Below are positions 9,874-18,899 of a DNA stretch of 64,000 bases, one piece after another; position 1 is the stretch's first letter, and the number at the start of each line of letters is the position of its first letter. The notes beneath the pieces were generated by a model. The model ran no database searches, was not told the DNA's origin, and saw only the letters and a program-made list of their open reading frames with translations. The stretch comes from Unio delphinus (lineage: Eukaryota > Mollusca > Bivalvia > Unionida > Unionidae): NCBI GenBank assembly GCA_029339505.1, contig JAQISU010000210.1:10491501-10555500 (forward strand). The letters run 5' to 3'. Both the position numbers and the translations under genes were made by a program.

Positions 9874-10371
9874 TCACAGGTGATGATAAGTCATCAATTC
9901 AATCCAGACTTTTTGTTTGAAACGGTCTGACAAGTAACTGATGGTTTGCTTCGTCTCTTTACTTTTGGCCAAGAGAGCTTCGATGCGATCGATTTCTCGA
10001 GCAAACAATGGAGGAGAGGAATGATCACGTAAGCCTTTATACCACTGAAGTAAAACGTCTTCTTCGGAGATGAGACTCCAAGCTTCGTTCAGATAATCAT
10101 CCAATTTTTCTTCTTGACTCATCATCATACATTTATCGTGTTGAATTTGACTGGGATGATCGATTTGACATCCATAACAATCTTTTTTAATCATGTCCCT
10201 CATTTTATCTTCCAAGTGTTGTGCAAAACAAGCCACTAATTGTTGTTCCTGTTCTGGCCATCTGGATTGCATGATCACTACTTCTTCTTTTTGGTCTTGA
10301 GGGTTTGCTTTTTCTGTAACCTCCCATTCCATGGATTCTCCACTATTCAAAGAAGGACAAGGGTCTTCCAT
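9874..10371 (-). CDS. Conserved Polinton protein with Cys/His motif
   Basis: 165 aa, acidic N-terminus. A central block reads CYGCQIDHPSQIQHDKCM (about 65-82), a CxxC-H-H-C pattern that looks metal-binding. I recall similar C-GC-HPSQ-H-C proteins beside capsid genes in other invertebrate Polintons, but cannot assign a function. It lies between MCP and protease with only 5-40 nt spacing, consistent with one transcript. Confidence 0.75.
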   Translation of the reverse strand: MEDPCPSLNSGESMEWEVTEKANPQDQKEEVVIMQSRWPEQEQQLVACFAQHLEDKMRDMIKKDCYGCQIDHPSQIQHDKCMMMSQEEKLDDYLNEAWSLISEEDVLLQWYKGLRDHSSPPLFAREIDRIEALLAKSKETKQTISYLSDRFKQKVWIELMTYHHL

Positions 10372-10376
10372 AATGT

Positions 10377-11717
10377 CTAATAGTCTAGAATGACTTCTCT
10401 CAAACTGTTGATTTCTATGGTATTATCGAATTCAGCATACAGAATGATATTCACCGTTTCGGGAAGAGGTGCTGCAAACTGAAGTTCCACACGCAGTTGC
10501 CCAGATTTTATAGGGTGGAAATGGCCCTCGTCGCTGCCTTGGTCTGGAGTGAAATCAAAAGCCCACAACGTGTAACCTCTTGCATAGTCGTCGTAGGAAA
10601 TACCGTGACTGGTGTTGGTTCCTAACTGTCCTGTGGCTTCGTACAGCGACAAGTACGACCTCAAGTAATTTTTCTGTTCGCCAAAGTCGGGTTCGAAGGG
10701 TCTGGTACACAAAGTTTTGCCATCGCGACTGACTTCAATTTTGGATACTCTGCAGTGCTTAAACTGGAAAGGATTTTCATCGTGGGCACCATTGAGGGCT
10801 GCATTGCTGACGATACCAATGAATAAACGTTTGGGTAACTGTCCTTGGAACAGATGATCTTCAATCTTAGATCGGAGTCCAGCGGCAATGGTGAAAGTTT
10901 TGACTTCCACGCGTCGTATCGGATACTTGGCTGTCGTTCTGCTCAAAGTGTGACTGATATCATTCCCCACTTTAGGTAACACTTCCACGCGACGTACGTA
11001 TAACCTGGCTTCTTGGATAATGGTTTTGTATTCGTTTGCATGAGCCATCAAATGGAAAGCAGTACTACTTCGATTCAGTCTCAAGCGAATATCTACTCCG
11101 TTCAGCAAATACTTCTCTTGAAACCACATGTCCAAATGCAAACGATCGAGCAGTTCTAAACTACGTTCCTGCAAAATTTTCTTTCGACGGTCGTTAAAAC
11201 CTTCATTGTGAGGATCGGCAGGAGCGCTGCCATCAGCAGCTGCTGCTACGGGCAAGGCTGTGTCGTTAAACTTATCTGCGGTGTCAGGTTTCCATACCAC
11301 GCAAGCATCTAGATGAGTGTTCTTGGCTTCTTTTCCGTACGTCAAGAGATTTTCGAGGTACGCTCGGTAAGGGTAAGTATCCATGCTACTGCTGATCAGT
11401 TTGTTATTCATGTACAAATTCACATCGCTGAACAAGGAATGCATGAAATTGTTGACAGGAGCTACTCTATCATTGGCTCCTGGATTGGTGTTGTCCGTTT
11501 TGGTTACTTTCACTTTCAAATACAAGTAACTGTTGTTGAGATCGATGTAATCTTCGGGTTGTCCTTTGATTTCAAACTCGATGGGAACTGAATCCGTCAA
11601 AGAGGAGACGGGATGAAATTCGACCCATTGAGCTTCTTGCATGGTCATCATCGTGGGTGGCATGGCAAAGAGATCCAGTTCCGACTTGGAACAGGCACAA
11701 GATTCTTGGTGCATCAT
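10377..11717 (-). CDS. MCP: Major capsid protein (double jelly-roll)
   Basis: About 446 aa from the ATG at 11717; the longer frame to 11756 has no ATG. It matches the Polinton MCP type often annotated as F54H12.2-like: YIDLNNSYLYLKVKV early, then VAPVNNFMHSLFSDV and YPYRAYLENLLTYG. The central region FQEKYLLNGVDIRLRLNRSS and the distal FQFKHCRVSKIEVSRDG also fit. The family forms the trimeric hexon-like capsomer. Neighbours are the pVI-like gene upstream and the HPSQ protein downstream. The frame is intact. Confidence 0.93.
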   Translation of the reverse strand: MMHQESCACSKSELDLFAMPPTMMTMQEAQWVEFHPVSSLTDSVPIEFEIKGQPEDYIDLNNSYLYLKVKVTKTDNTNPGANDRVAPVNNFMHSLFSDVNLYMNNKLISSSMDTYPYRAYLENLLTYGKEAKNTHLDACVVWKPDTADKFNDTALPVAAAADGSAPADPHNEGFNDRRKKILQERSLELLDRLHLDMWFQEKYLLNGVDIRLRLNRSSTAFHLMAHANEYKTIIQEARLYVRRVEVLPKVGNDISHTLSRTTAKYPIRRVEVKTFTIAAGLRSKIEDHLFQGQLPKRLFIGIVSNAALNGAHDENPFQFKHCRVSKIEVSRDGKTLCTRPFEPDFGEQKNYLRSYLSLYEATGQLGTNTSHGISYDDYARGYTLWAFDFTPDQGSDEGHFHPIKSGQLRVELQFAAPLPETVNIILYAEFDNTIEINSLREVILDY

Positions 11718-11745
11718 TTTCTCTTTAGGTTTTTTTTCTTCACTT

Positions 11746-12186
11746 TTAATAATCAAAAATGTCTAAGTCTCGAGCGGTTCTTTTTTTCTTTGTCTTTCGA
11801 ACTTTAGAGGTACGGAGACTTTTGAAAGGGTGTCTTCGTCGACGCTTTCTACCTTGTCCTTGCTGTGTCGACAGGGAAGTAGGAATGTCAGACTCGGTAC
11901 CGTTCAGGGCATTTATAGGACTTTCTCGTCGACCCAAAATCTCTTTACCCGTTTGAAGCAAGGCATTTTTGCCTGCTCTCAAAAAAGCTTCTTTAGGGTT
12001 TTGTTTGTCAATGAGAACATTGTAAAGAAAATCTTTGCCGTGAGTCAATGCGGCATCTTTTAAGGTGTGCAATCCTCGTGTCACCATTGATTTTAAAACA
12101 GGGACCACGGAACGAAAGGCTGATTTAAACATATCTCCTAAACCATGTCCTCGTTGTCGAGTGACTCCTTGGTACACAGGATACAT
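11746..12186 (-). CDS. Basic virion protein, adenovirus pVI/pX-like
   Basis: 146 aa starting MYPVYQGVTRQRGHGLGDMF, followed by a predicted amphipathic helix (FKSAFRSVVPVLKSMV) and a very basic C-terminal half (GRKRRRRHPFKSLRTSKVRKTKKKR). This layout (short YQG/RGHGLG head, amphipathic helix, basic tail) recurs next to MCP in Polintons and resembles adenovirus internal proteins. The likely role is a cement or membrane-lytic internal protein. It ends just before the MCP start. Confidence 0.75.
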   Translation of the reverse strand: MYPVYQGVTRQRGHGLGDMFKSAFRSVVPVLKSMVTRGLHTLKDAALTHGKDFLYNVLIDKQNPKEAFLRAGKNALLQTGKEILGRRESPINALNGTESDIPTSLSTQQGQGRKRRRRHPFKSLRTSKVRKTKKKRTARDLDIFDY

Positions 12187-12193
12187 CACTTTT

Positions 12194-13123
12194 TCAGTTG
12201 TTGGAGAATCGTTTTTGAAAATGGAGTTTCACTGTGACTTTCCCTTTGGTAAATGGAATATTTTGACCTAGTTCTCCTTTTATAGTAATGTTGACACTGT
12301 CGAAATACGACTTACTGACGGGTAAATAATGAGGATGCACAAATTCGCGGTGAACGTGATAGGTATTTCCACCTTCCTCGTCAGCGGTAGTAGTATCTAC
12401 TTTGAAAGGAATGACACGCAGTAACGGTACAGAGGTGTGTCCTACCACATTGTACTCCACCACATCGGAGTACACAAACATCAAATTGAGTCCTTGGTTC
12501 ATTTCTACAGGGGATCGAAAATATTTGGTAAAATCCAAGTTACTGGATATGCCTGGTATTTCTTTTTTGTTCGGGAGCATCTTGAGGTCTCCACCTAAGA
12601 TATCAAACAATTCAGGACAAAAGGTAATGGCTATTATTTTCTTCTCTGAAAATTTGATCATGAAGCGGCGAGCCACTTTAATGTACTCAAAGGTAACACT
12701 TTCTCTGATTTTGTCCAGGGGTTTACCAAACACAACATTGAACCTGCTTGCAATCGTAGTCACTAAATGCTGACCGCTAAAATAGTAGCCTGCAGGAATG
12801 GTCAACACATGAGTGGGCAGATGTTTAGTTGTGGATCCATCTGATTTCTTGTTGTCAATGCCAGTGATGCCTCGTTCATCTAAGGCTTGTTGCAATTGCT
12901 TGTCGTACACTTCAACTGTGAAAAAGTTTTGATTTTCGACGACGTTTTTGATTTGTGTCGGGTGTATTATTTCCACTAAAGCTGCTTCCCAGTGATCATC
13001 TTGATCCAAATGCATGGATTGAGGTAATTTAGACGTGTAACAACACAATGTGTTGTTAGGAAACACCTCCATGGAACTGTCACTGGGTAACGTTAAGTAA
13101 AATTGGTTAATAGTGTTGTTCAT
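12194..13123 (-). CDS. mCP: Minor capsid (penton-like) protein
   Basis: 309 aa. The N-terminus INQFYLTLPSDSSMEVFPNN followed by TSKLPQSMHLDQDDHWEAALVEI is the familiar opening of Polinton minor capsid proteins. HVLTIPAGYYFSGQHLVTTI matches their central IP-G-Y motif. The C-terminal FVHPHYLPVSKSYFDSVNITI fits the single jelly-roll penton. It overlaps the next gene upstream by 4 nt (ATGA-type junction at 13120-13123). Intact. Confidence 0.88.
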   Translation of the reverse strand: MNNTINQFYLTLPSDSSMEVFPNNTLCCYTSKLPQSMHLDQDDHWEAALVEIIHPTQIKNVVENQNFFTVEVYDKQLQQALDERGITGIDNKKSDGSTTKHLPTHVLTIPAGYYFSGQHLVTTIASRFNVVFGKPLDKIRESVTFEYIKVARRFMIKFSEKKIIAITFCPELFDILGGDLKMLPNKKEIPGISSNLDFTKYFRSPVEMNQGLNLMFVYSDVVEYNVVGHTSVPLLRVIPFKVDTTTADEEGGNTYHVHREFVHPHYLPVSKSYFDSVNITIKGELGQNIPFTKGKVTVKLHFQKRFSNN

Positions 13124-13539
13124 ATTTCCAATGTTCTTCTGTCCGAGGAGTCACTCGAGGTTAAAGGAGTATCTGAAAGAGGATTGTGATTGGAAGGGTG
13201 ACTGTCAGGAGAAGGACTAACGTTGGCCGCCAGACTCCCAATATTGTTACTGTTGTTCCCGTTGTAAGAGTATTTCAGGGAAGGATTGGGAAGAAGATAC
13301 CCGATGCAACTGCTGAGTAAAATGGTCCACAATTGTTTGTCTCCTTGTTGCAAACTCAAATTAGCAATGGCTGCACCAATGACACAATATACCACAAAGA
13401 TTTGACAGAAAAAAACGATTTGCGTTTTAGGGACACGTTCTCCACACCACACCCACAAGGGTTGCTTTTGTAAATCTTGCAGAGATGACGTGGGTGAAGG
13501 AGTAGTCACTGTGGTCGCTGAAGCTGTATTGAAGGGCAT
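13120..13539 (-). CDS. Two-pass membrane protein, conserved in Polintons
   Basis: 139 aa from the ATG at 13539. Two hydrophobic segments (about 39-60 IVFFCQIFVVYCVIGAAIANL and 70-85 LWTILLSSCIGYLLP) end in the conserved YLLPNPSLK signature. I associate that signature with Polinton proteins located between integrase and minor capsid. A Ser/Pro-rich tail follows. Probably a virion or assembly membrane protein; function unknown. Confidence 0.75.
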   Translation of the reverse strand: MPFNTASATTVTTPSPTSSLQDLQKQPLWVWCGERVPKTQIVFFCQIFVVYCVIGAAIANLSLQQGDKQLWTILLSSCIGYLLPNPSLKYSYNGNNSNNIGSLAANVSPSPDSHPSNHNPLSDTPLTSSDSSDRRTLEI

Positions 13540-13544
13540 GATGG

Positions 13545-14657
13545 TCACTTCTTTTTATAGTCGATGACTTGCGAAGCGTCAATCCAAGAATCAAAACTAG
13601 GAGGATATCCTTTCCAACGTACTTTGACTTCTTTGACACGACGTTTTCCTACTTTACGGGTTCTTCGTTCGAGAATGCTTTCAATGTCGTACACGTCGTC
13701 TTCTTTTTTGGTAACACGTTGTAACTCAGGCAAGTAAAATGTTCCTTTTAATACTTCTCCGTTCATGTCTTCCAATTTATAGACGGTAGGATGACGATCG
13801 CGCACTCGTCCAGTAACACGAAACAATTCGGTGGTCCAGTTGGGTAAGTAACCTTTGTCGAAAGTGCGTTTGGTTTTGCCAATGCGTACCCAATCTCCCG
13901 GGGTTAACACTTCTCTACCTTTCTTGGGGACAGCCCTCGTCCGGGACGTACCAAACAGCCGCTCAAAAACAGTCACTTCGTTGTCAGGTGTCACCTCTTG
14001 TGGGGCACGTCCAATGCTTCTATGGTAAGATTGATTGTAGGCTTGGACTAAGTGTGGTAAGACGTCGATGTACTTGAGAGTGTGTTGATGTGTAAAATAT
14101 TTCCACATGCGTTCTTTCAAGGTACGTTGAAAACGTTCCACGATACTGGCTTTGGTTTCAGGATTTTCGGTGGTGAAAAAATGAATGTCACGTTTTTTTA
14201 ATTCTCGTTGGAAAGCTTGGTTCAGAAATTCGGTGCCTTTGTCGGTTTGCCATCGAAGAGGGTGACGACCACTTTGTTTCAACACCAGTTGCAAAGCTCG
14301 TACTAACTCTCCGCTCGATTTGGATGTCAATGGTACGACCCAGGCAAATTTAGAAAAGACGTCGATGACACAAAACAAATATTTGTAGCCACGATTGTAG
14401 GTGGCTAAATGAGAGACATCAGCTAAATCGGCTTGCCATTGATGATCGATTCCTTCCACTTGAGTGCGACTTCTGTGAAATTTTCGTCGAATGGGTTTGT
14501 GTAAAGTGTACTTCGCTTGTTCTTGTAACCATCGTTGTACTGCTGGTAAACGGAGCTTTTTCAGGCGAGTTTTGGCAGCACGATACAATTTCTGAATGCC
14601 TCCGTAACCTGCAGGGTGAGCTGGATCGTAGTAAATGCTGGCTAATACCTTCTCCAT
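13545..14657 (-). CDS. INT: Retroviral-type integrase with chromodomain
   Basis: 370 aa from the ATG at 14657. The N-terminal region is helix-turn-helix-like (HPAGYGGIQKLYRAAKTR). The rve core has D in WQADLADVS (about 76), D in RWQTDKGTEF (about 134) and E in KASIVERFQRT (about 170), i.e. a complete D,D-35,E triad. An SH3-like segment (GDWVRIGKTK) follows, then a C-terminal chromodomain (YDIESILERR...VRWKGYPPSFDSWID). It integrates the element with a 6-bp duplication. Intact. Confidence 0.95.
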   Translation of the reverse strand: MEKVLASIYYDPAHPAGYGGIQKLYRAAKTRLKKLRLPAVQRWLQEQAKYTLHKPIRRKFHRSRTQVEGIDHQWQADLADVSHLATYNRGYKYLFCVIDVFSKFAWVVPLTSKSSGELVRALQLVLKQSGRHPLRWQTDKGTEFLNQAFQRELKKRDIHFFTTENPETKASIVERFQRTLKERMWKYFTHQHTLKYIDVLPHLVQAYNQSYHRSIGRAPQEVTPDNEVTVFERLFGTSRTRAVPKKGREVLTPGDWVRIGKTKRTFDKGYLPNWTTELFRVTGRVRDRHPTVYKLEDMNGEVLKGTFYLPELQRVTKKEDDVYDIESILERRTRKVGKRRVKEVKVRWKGYPPSFDSWIDASQVIDYKKK

Positions 14658-14665
14658 GGTTTTCG

Positions 14666-15355
14666 TTAATAAGGGACCCACTCTTCGAGGATATTGCTTT
14701 GGGTGGGACGAAATGCGGGTTGTTTGGAAACGGTTTTACGTGTCCGATGTGCCACAGGAGTTGACGTCGAGGGTAATGGTGGTGGCGGAGGTAATGGGAT
14801 AGCTTCTTTGGCCTTCTTTTCTTTTCTCACTTCTGGTTTCCTTTCTTTCTTTTTCACATCTGTCGAAGAAGGAGTAGCCATCATCTTTTTAACCCAAGTT
14901 TTGAGTTCTTCTCGTGGGGGAGTGGGAGAAGGGGTCAATAAGGAAGCGGTAATCTTACTCGAAATGGGAGTAGCAGTAGGTGTTTGAAAGAGATCATGGG
15001 GTTCTTCTTCCTTGGGTAATGGTGGGGTAACGTCTGTTTTAACTGATGTAGAGGGTGAGGGTGAGGGTGCCGGGTTATTCATTAGAGCCTTAAAATCGGA
15101 CAAAGTGGGTTGAGCTGTTTGTTCCACAGCTTTCTGATGAAAGAGTTGTAGCCGTTTCAAGAGTTGACCGTACTTTTGTGATTTTTCGGTTTCGGATAAA
15201 TCGTGGCGATGGATCAAGGATTGCAATTCGTGTTGTAATTGCGACATCTCAGCCAAATTGGGATTGGGTGGTAAATGGGGGGATCGTTGTTCTTGCCAAT
15301 GATGGTATTCCATCCATCGTTTGTAAGGAACCAAAGTTAGTTTTCGTCCTTCCAT
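14666..15355 (-). CDS. Conserved Polinton protein upstream of integrase, Pro-rich
   Basis: 229 aa. The N-terminus KLTLVPYKRWMEY plus a helical segment (about 33-75) resemble small proteins often encoded beside Polinton integrase. The rest is low-complexity: Ser/Pro/Thr-rich (100-150), K/E-rich (165-185), a poly-Pro run and an R/K patch. A TATA-like AGATAAAAGGA lies about 50 nt upstream. It ends 9 nt before the integrase start. Function not known. Confidence 0.65.
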   Translation of the reverse strand: MEGRKLTLVPYKRWMEYHHWQEQRSPHLPPNPNLAEMSQLQHELQSLIHRHDLSETEKSQKYGQLLKRLQLFHQKAVEQTAQPTLSDFKALMNNPAPSPSPSTSVKTDVTPPLPKEEEPHDLFQTPTATPISSKITASLLTPSPTPPREELKTWVKKMMATPSSTDVKKKERKPEVRKEKKAKEAIPLPPPPPLPSTSTPVAHRTRKTVSKQPAFRPTQSNILEEWVPY

Positions 15356-15403
15356 GGGCTTTCAAAGGTTATGTCTGAGATTGTGGTGCTCCATAGGGTC
15401 CTT

Positions 15404-15823
15404 TTATCTTCTACCCATTCCTTGAGTTAACCCTTGGGTCATCCCTTGTATCAAACCTGGTATTAAGCTTGTCAACATAGGAGCAAGAATGGGTAAAAAT
15501 CCTCCGCGTTGCACCAACATCTTTTTCTTTTGACGGACGGATATTTTCTTTTGAACCATTTGACGAAGAACGTGTCGATGTTTGGCAAAGCATTTTTTCT
15601 GGTGTGGAGACAAAGGTATCGTGCCTTTCAAAACATTCAAACAACATTCACACACGGTATCGATGACATCTTTGGAGGCTGTTTTAATGATTTGTTTTCG
15701 CATGGGCGGAGAGGCTTTGGACAGGACGGACAACACGTCTCCGTGTTTGGCTAAACGAGGAGGTAGTCCTTTCCTTTTCTTTCCTTTGTGGGGTGAATAA
15801 GAATGTTTTTTGCGAGGTGACAT
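15404..15823 (-). CDS. Basic core-like protein with GG-hydrophobic tail
   Basis: 139 aa from the ATG at 15823 (MSPRKKHSY). A basic head precedes a helical domain (VLSVLSKASPPMRKQIIK...LKGTIPLSPHQKKCF...LRQMVQKKISVRQKKKMLVQRGGF) and a hydrophobic Gly-rich tail (LPILAPMLTSLIPGLIQG). The domain shows the same spaced pattern as the N-terminal part of the gene at 16257. The KKMLVQRGGF boundary looks like a protease-processed core precursor. Probably a virion DNA-condensing protein (inference). Confidence 0.65.
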   Translation of the reverse strand: MSPRKKHSYSPHKGKKRKGLPPRLAKHGDVLSVLSKASPPMRKQIIKTASKDVIDTVCECCLNVLKGTIPLSPHQKKCFAKHRHVLRQMVQKKISVRQKKKMLVQRGGFLPILAPMLTSLIPGLIQGMTQGLTQGMGRR

Positions 15824-15894
15824 CTTTGCTTGTTCGTTCCAGAAATACACTGATGTCAAAGACTTGGTACACACCCTCTTTTAACTTCTTTTTT

Positions 15895-16191
15895 CTATTG
15901 GCTTCTCCAAAAGGTAACGGCATGCTTCGCTAAATCCTCAAAAGCAGGGCTAAAGATACCAGTTCGGTTATTAGCTGCTTTGTCTAGTTTCTGCATACCT
16001 TTAATAAGACCAATAAATATGCCTCCCCTTTGATGACTTCTCTTTTTCTTTGGATGACTGTGTCTTTTTACGGGAGGACGTCGTTGTTTGGTTTTTGAGC
16101 GTTTGGTAGGATGACGAGATTGTCTTTTTCCTTTTCCTTTTTGGACGGTAGAACGTCGAGGGTGATGGTGTGCACGTTTTTGAGGAGGCAT
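15895..16191 (-). CDS. Small very basic protein (pX/mu-like)
   Basis: 98 aa. Residues 1-54 are almost entirely K, R, H, P and S, followed by SHQRGGIFIGLIKGMQK. Basic peptide, RGG junction and amphipathic segment resemble adenovirus pX/mu core precursors and the neighbouring 15404 protein. A minus-strand TATA box (AGTATAAAAATATG, 16249-16262) lies about 60 nt upstream of the ATG. Confidence 0.6.
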   Translation of the reverse strand: MPPQKRAHHHPRRSTVQKGKGKRQSRHPTKRSKTKQRRPPVKRHSHPKKKRSHQRGGIFIGLIKGMQKLDKAANNRTGIFSPAFEDLAKHAVTFWRSQ

Positions 16192-16256
16192 CCTTGAGTG
16201 TTCATCAGTGGTACAGAAAAAATACTGATTGACGTCGTGGTTTTCAAGTCATATTT

Positions 16257-17156
16257 TTATACTGGAATGCGTCGCCACTGATTATCTTTGCGTCGTATCA
16301 ACTTCATGGCAGGTAACACACGTCGTGAAGGAGTTCGCAATGGACTCAATCGGGACAGTTCTTGTTTGGACAAATCTAGTAAACTCTTTAACATGCCAGA
16401 TCTTTCTTGGACTTTGACTTTGGGTGCAGGTACTTTATGAGCAGCTGCTACTGACGCTAATGTGGACGAGGGTGTCTCCGGTGGAGGAGACGTTTTGGGA
16501 GACGCAGATTTCCAATGTTTCATCAAATTAGGAAAAACGGGTGTCAAATTGGGTTTGGCTGGCATCACCCGCAACGGAGAAGTGGCAGCCCCTGAGGCTA
16601 CTGGCAACGTAGTCCCTGCCAAACGTCCTTGTAGATCTTTTCTTACAGGTCGTGGTTGACGAAGGTAAGGTTGTGTCCTGGCCGAAGTGCCTCTTTTGCG
16701 GGTGTCCGCTTTTTTCTGTGGACTTTTATTTTTCTGTGCTTTGGTCTTGGTACCCTTGTTCTTTTTCTTAGGGGGTTGTTTGGCTTTTTTTGTTTTCTTC
16801 TTGGGGTGAACTTTGGGAGTATTGGGATCCCATTTTAAAAGGGAACGAATGATGACATCTCCTAGAGAACCACTACCTCCAGGTTTCAATATGATTTGCT
16901 TTTTGGTGTGAGTGTCGATGCGAAGATTGGCCAGTTGCGTCAAGGCTACTTTGTTTCTGTCAAAAAAGCGTTTGGTTTGATGTGGAATGTGAATGATGCC
17001 TTGCAGTATTTGACGTGCTGTCACCGTAAACCATCGTAAGACTTCTTTGAGACTGGCTTCTAAGACGTGAGCACGTCTTTGTGGATTTTTTTTGCGACTG
17101 ATGCCGTACAAGGCACGAATCAATTTGATCGGAAGATGAGACTGAAGGGACGTCAT
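16257..17156 (-). CDS. Core-like protein with Lys-rich linker
   Basis: 299 aa from the ATG at 17156, chosen because a TATA box (CTATAAAAACC, about 17193-17203) places the transcript start after the longer ATG at 17192. Residues about 10-95 repeat the domain seen in the 15404 gene, including LKP-GGSG at its end. A long K/P/Q-rich basic stretch (115-170) and a Ser/Pro-rich region follow, then a basic C-terminus (MKLIRRKDNQWRRIPV). Likely a DNA-binding virion protein; paralogue of the 15404 gene by pattern. Confidence 0.65.
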   Translation of the reverse strand: MTSLQSHLPIKLIRALYGISRKKNPQRRAHVLEASLKEVLRWFTVTARQILQGIIHIPHQTKRFFDRNKVALTQLANLRIDTHTKKQIILKPGGSGSLGDVIIRSLLKWDPNTPKVHPKKKTKKAKQPPKKKNKGTKTKAQKNKSPQKKADTRKRGTSARTQPYLRQPRPVRKDLQGRLAGTTLPVASGAATSPLRVMPAKPNLTPVFPNLMKHWKSASPKTSPPPETPSSTLASVAAAHKVPAPKVKVQERSGMLKSLLDLSKQELSRLSPLRTPSRRVLPAMKLIRRKDNQWRRIPV

Positions 17157-17209
17157 GTTGACGATGTATGAGACCAGGTCAAAGTAACCCAAGGTTTTTA
17201 TAGATTTTT

Positions 17210-17956
17210 TTAGTGCTTCATAGTGTTATGTCGACGAGGAGGACGTGTACACGACAGGTCCTCCGTCTTGAACCAATCGTGAAACAGATCGGTACGAAAT
17301 CGCAAATAATCAGGGGTAGTGGGTTTTAAATCCACGAGTAAATAGGCGTGTGGCGTTTGAGTGGCATCATCGTACGCATGAGTTAGCCAAGGTGTTCCTA
17401 ACTGTTTGGCTAAAACTTGCACTTGTGATTTATCTCGAGGACTTTTAAACAAGACCACCTAATGAGCATTGAGACTAATGGTACGATGGGCTTTACTTTG
17501 TTGAAATAAATTTTGTGTAATGTAAATGACACTGGCATTACGATGATGCCCTTTACGTGTAAACCACAGTTTAATTTATTCTTCGTCTTCTCCTAACATG
17601 TCGTCAAAAATAACCCAATGAGTTTGACTAGGGTCAGACACGATCCCCTCGTCTTCTTTAGGAATGCCTGCTACAAACACAATGGAATCACCTTGACTTT
17701 CTTGCAAGAGGCTGTATGCCGATTGCCACTCTTTGTAACACCACACGATGCGTTGAGGTGGACGATCGATCAAATGATGTTTATGTTCGATCAAACGTTT
17801 GACAAATTCGGTTTTGCCTGAACCGCTCGGTTCAGCAATTAACATGTTAAAAGGATGACGAAGATACAAGGCTTTCCAACTAGCCTGATCTAAGTGTTCG
17901 TCAATGACTTTGAATGTGGAGGAGGAAGGAGTAGTAGAAAGAGTAGAGTGAGCCAT
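17210..17956 (-). pseudogene. ATP: Packaging ATPase (FtsK/HerA type), two in-frame stops
   Basis: One reading frame from the ATG at 17956 to 17210 is interrupted by a TAA (17576-17578) and a TAG (17459-17461), with no frameshift. Walker A is present as EPSGSGKTEF, where Glu replaces the first Gly of the usual motif. Walker B is HWVIFDDML, and a sensor-like VIYITQNLFQ lies between the stops. The C-terminal LFKSPRD-type block follows the second stop. Family size (about 250 aa) fits the joined span. The family packages the genome into the capsid. Promoter TATA at 18008-18018. Confidence 0.85.
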
Positions 17957-18007
17957 AGTCGTGTAGTGGTATGACAGTATTGACACAAAAACAGACAAGA
18001 CAAGAGG

Positions 18008-18037
18008 TTTTTATACTTTTTTCAAGACACGTTTATT
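18008..18037 (-). promoter_or_regulatory. Gene boundary: poly(A) signal and TATA box
   Basis: The minus strand carries AATAAA (18032-18037) just after the stop of the membrane protein gene. It also carries AGTATAAAAACC (18008-18018) about 50 nt before the ATPase ATG. Termination of one unit and initiation of the next are packed into 30 bp. Confidence 0.6.
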
Positions 18038-18048
18038 TGAATGCATGT

Positions 18049-18411
18049 TTAAATTTGAACAACACGAAAACATAAAAGCCAAATGGATAAATACAGGAAT
18101 AAAATACCTAGGCAAACGATCAAAGTGGCAAATAAACAAGTCCCTGTACAACGTGGTTTGGGTAACGAAGGTGTCCTAGAGGTAGTATGTAATGTTCTTA
18201 TAGTCTCCTCTACAGGGGGTACAGTCACATAGGTGTCTTCTCGAAAGGGTCTTTGTGGGGGAATGTCCATGACAGTTCTGTCTTGAACAGAAGGATTGTC
18301 TTGGGTGATAGATTCTTTTTCTTTTTCTTCTTCTGGTACTGTTACTAACACAGGATTAAAAGTGACTTTTTTCACACGACGATGAATTTTAGGAACACAA
18401 CGCTTGGGCAT
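18049..18411 (-). CDS. Single-pass C-terminal membrane protein, unknown
   Basis: 120 aa from the ATG at 18411 (MPKRCVPKIHRR). Basic N-terminus, an acidic/Ser-Thr-rich middle, then one hydrophobic segment at the C-terminus (FATLIVCLGILFLYLSIWLL), typical of a tail-anchored protein. No family recognised. The start codon overlaps the end of the upstream frame at 18389. Confidence 0.55.
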   Translation of the reverse strand: MPKRCVPKIHRRVKKVTFNPVLVTVPEEEKEKESITQDNPSVQDRTVMDIPPQRPFREDTYVTVPPVEETIRTLHTTSRTPSLPKPRCTGTCLFATLIVCLGILFLYLSIWLLCFRVVQI

Positions 18412-18637
18412 AATGGGATACTTCGTTTGTCCAAGCCTCAAAATCCCAACTTTTCCAGTCACGTACATCTGTCCAATGAGGGTGTAAATCACAAGCTACA
18501 CACACATCTTCGTACACTGCTTCCGTACGTAAAAGTTGACGAATCTTTTTTTCTTGGAAAGGTCGAGACGTATCCAGATGAAAACGTAAGGCTTTGAACA
18601 GAATAAGTCTCTCGTGGACATTTAAAGGAACCACCAT
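18389..18637 (-). CDS. Small acidic protein, unknown
   Basis: 82 aa. Contains CVACDLHPHWTDVRDWKSWDFEAW, rich in Trp and Asp. No family recognised. It ends inside the next gene (overlap 23 nt) and starts 6 nt after the stop of the 18644 frame, so it looks like part of one compact transcript. Confidence 0.5.
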   Translation of the reverse strand: MVVPLNVHERLILFKALRFHLDTSRPFQEKKIRQLLRTEAVYEDVCVACDLHPHWTDVRDWKSWDFEAWTNEVSHYAQALCS

Positions 18638-18643
18638 ACTGTC

Positions 18644-18862
18644 TTATTTTTTTGATAGGTAGTGTTCGTAAAGTGTCCACAAGGAATCGGCAGGTAAACG
18701 AAATCCCAGAAAGCAAGTCACTAAAACACACACGACACGTCGACCCCAATTCATAGGGTATAGTTCTTGTAATAAGTGTTCGTAATCTTTCACCGTGTGA
18801 ATCTTCTCATTTATATCCTTCCACGGAATCTGTTGGATCACCAATGATAAAGGTTGTGGCAT
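18644..18862 (-). CDS. Small protein, unknown
   Basis: 72 aa. A TATA-like sequence (AAGTATAAAAGAG, about 18869-18883) lies directly upstream of the ATG. The GRRVVCVLVTCFLGFRLPADSLWTL stretch is hydrophobic and loosely parallels VRFLWIKGIFLLCYQFTTFTSED in the 18900 frame. No function assigned. Confidence 0.45.
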   Translation of the reverse strand: MPQPLSLVIQQIPWKDINEKIHTVKDYEHLLQELYPMNWGRRVVCVLVTCFLGFRLPADSLWTLYEHYLSKK

Positions 18863-18899
18863 GGTTGTTCTCTTTTATACTTCTTTTTTAGGTCAAAGA

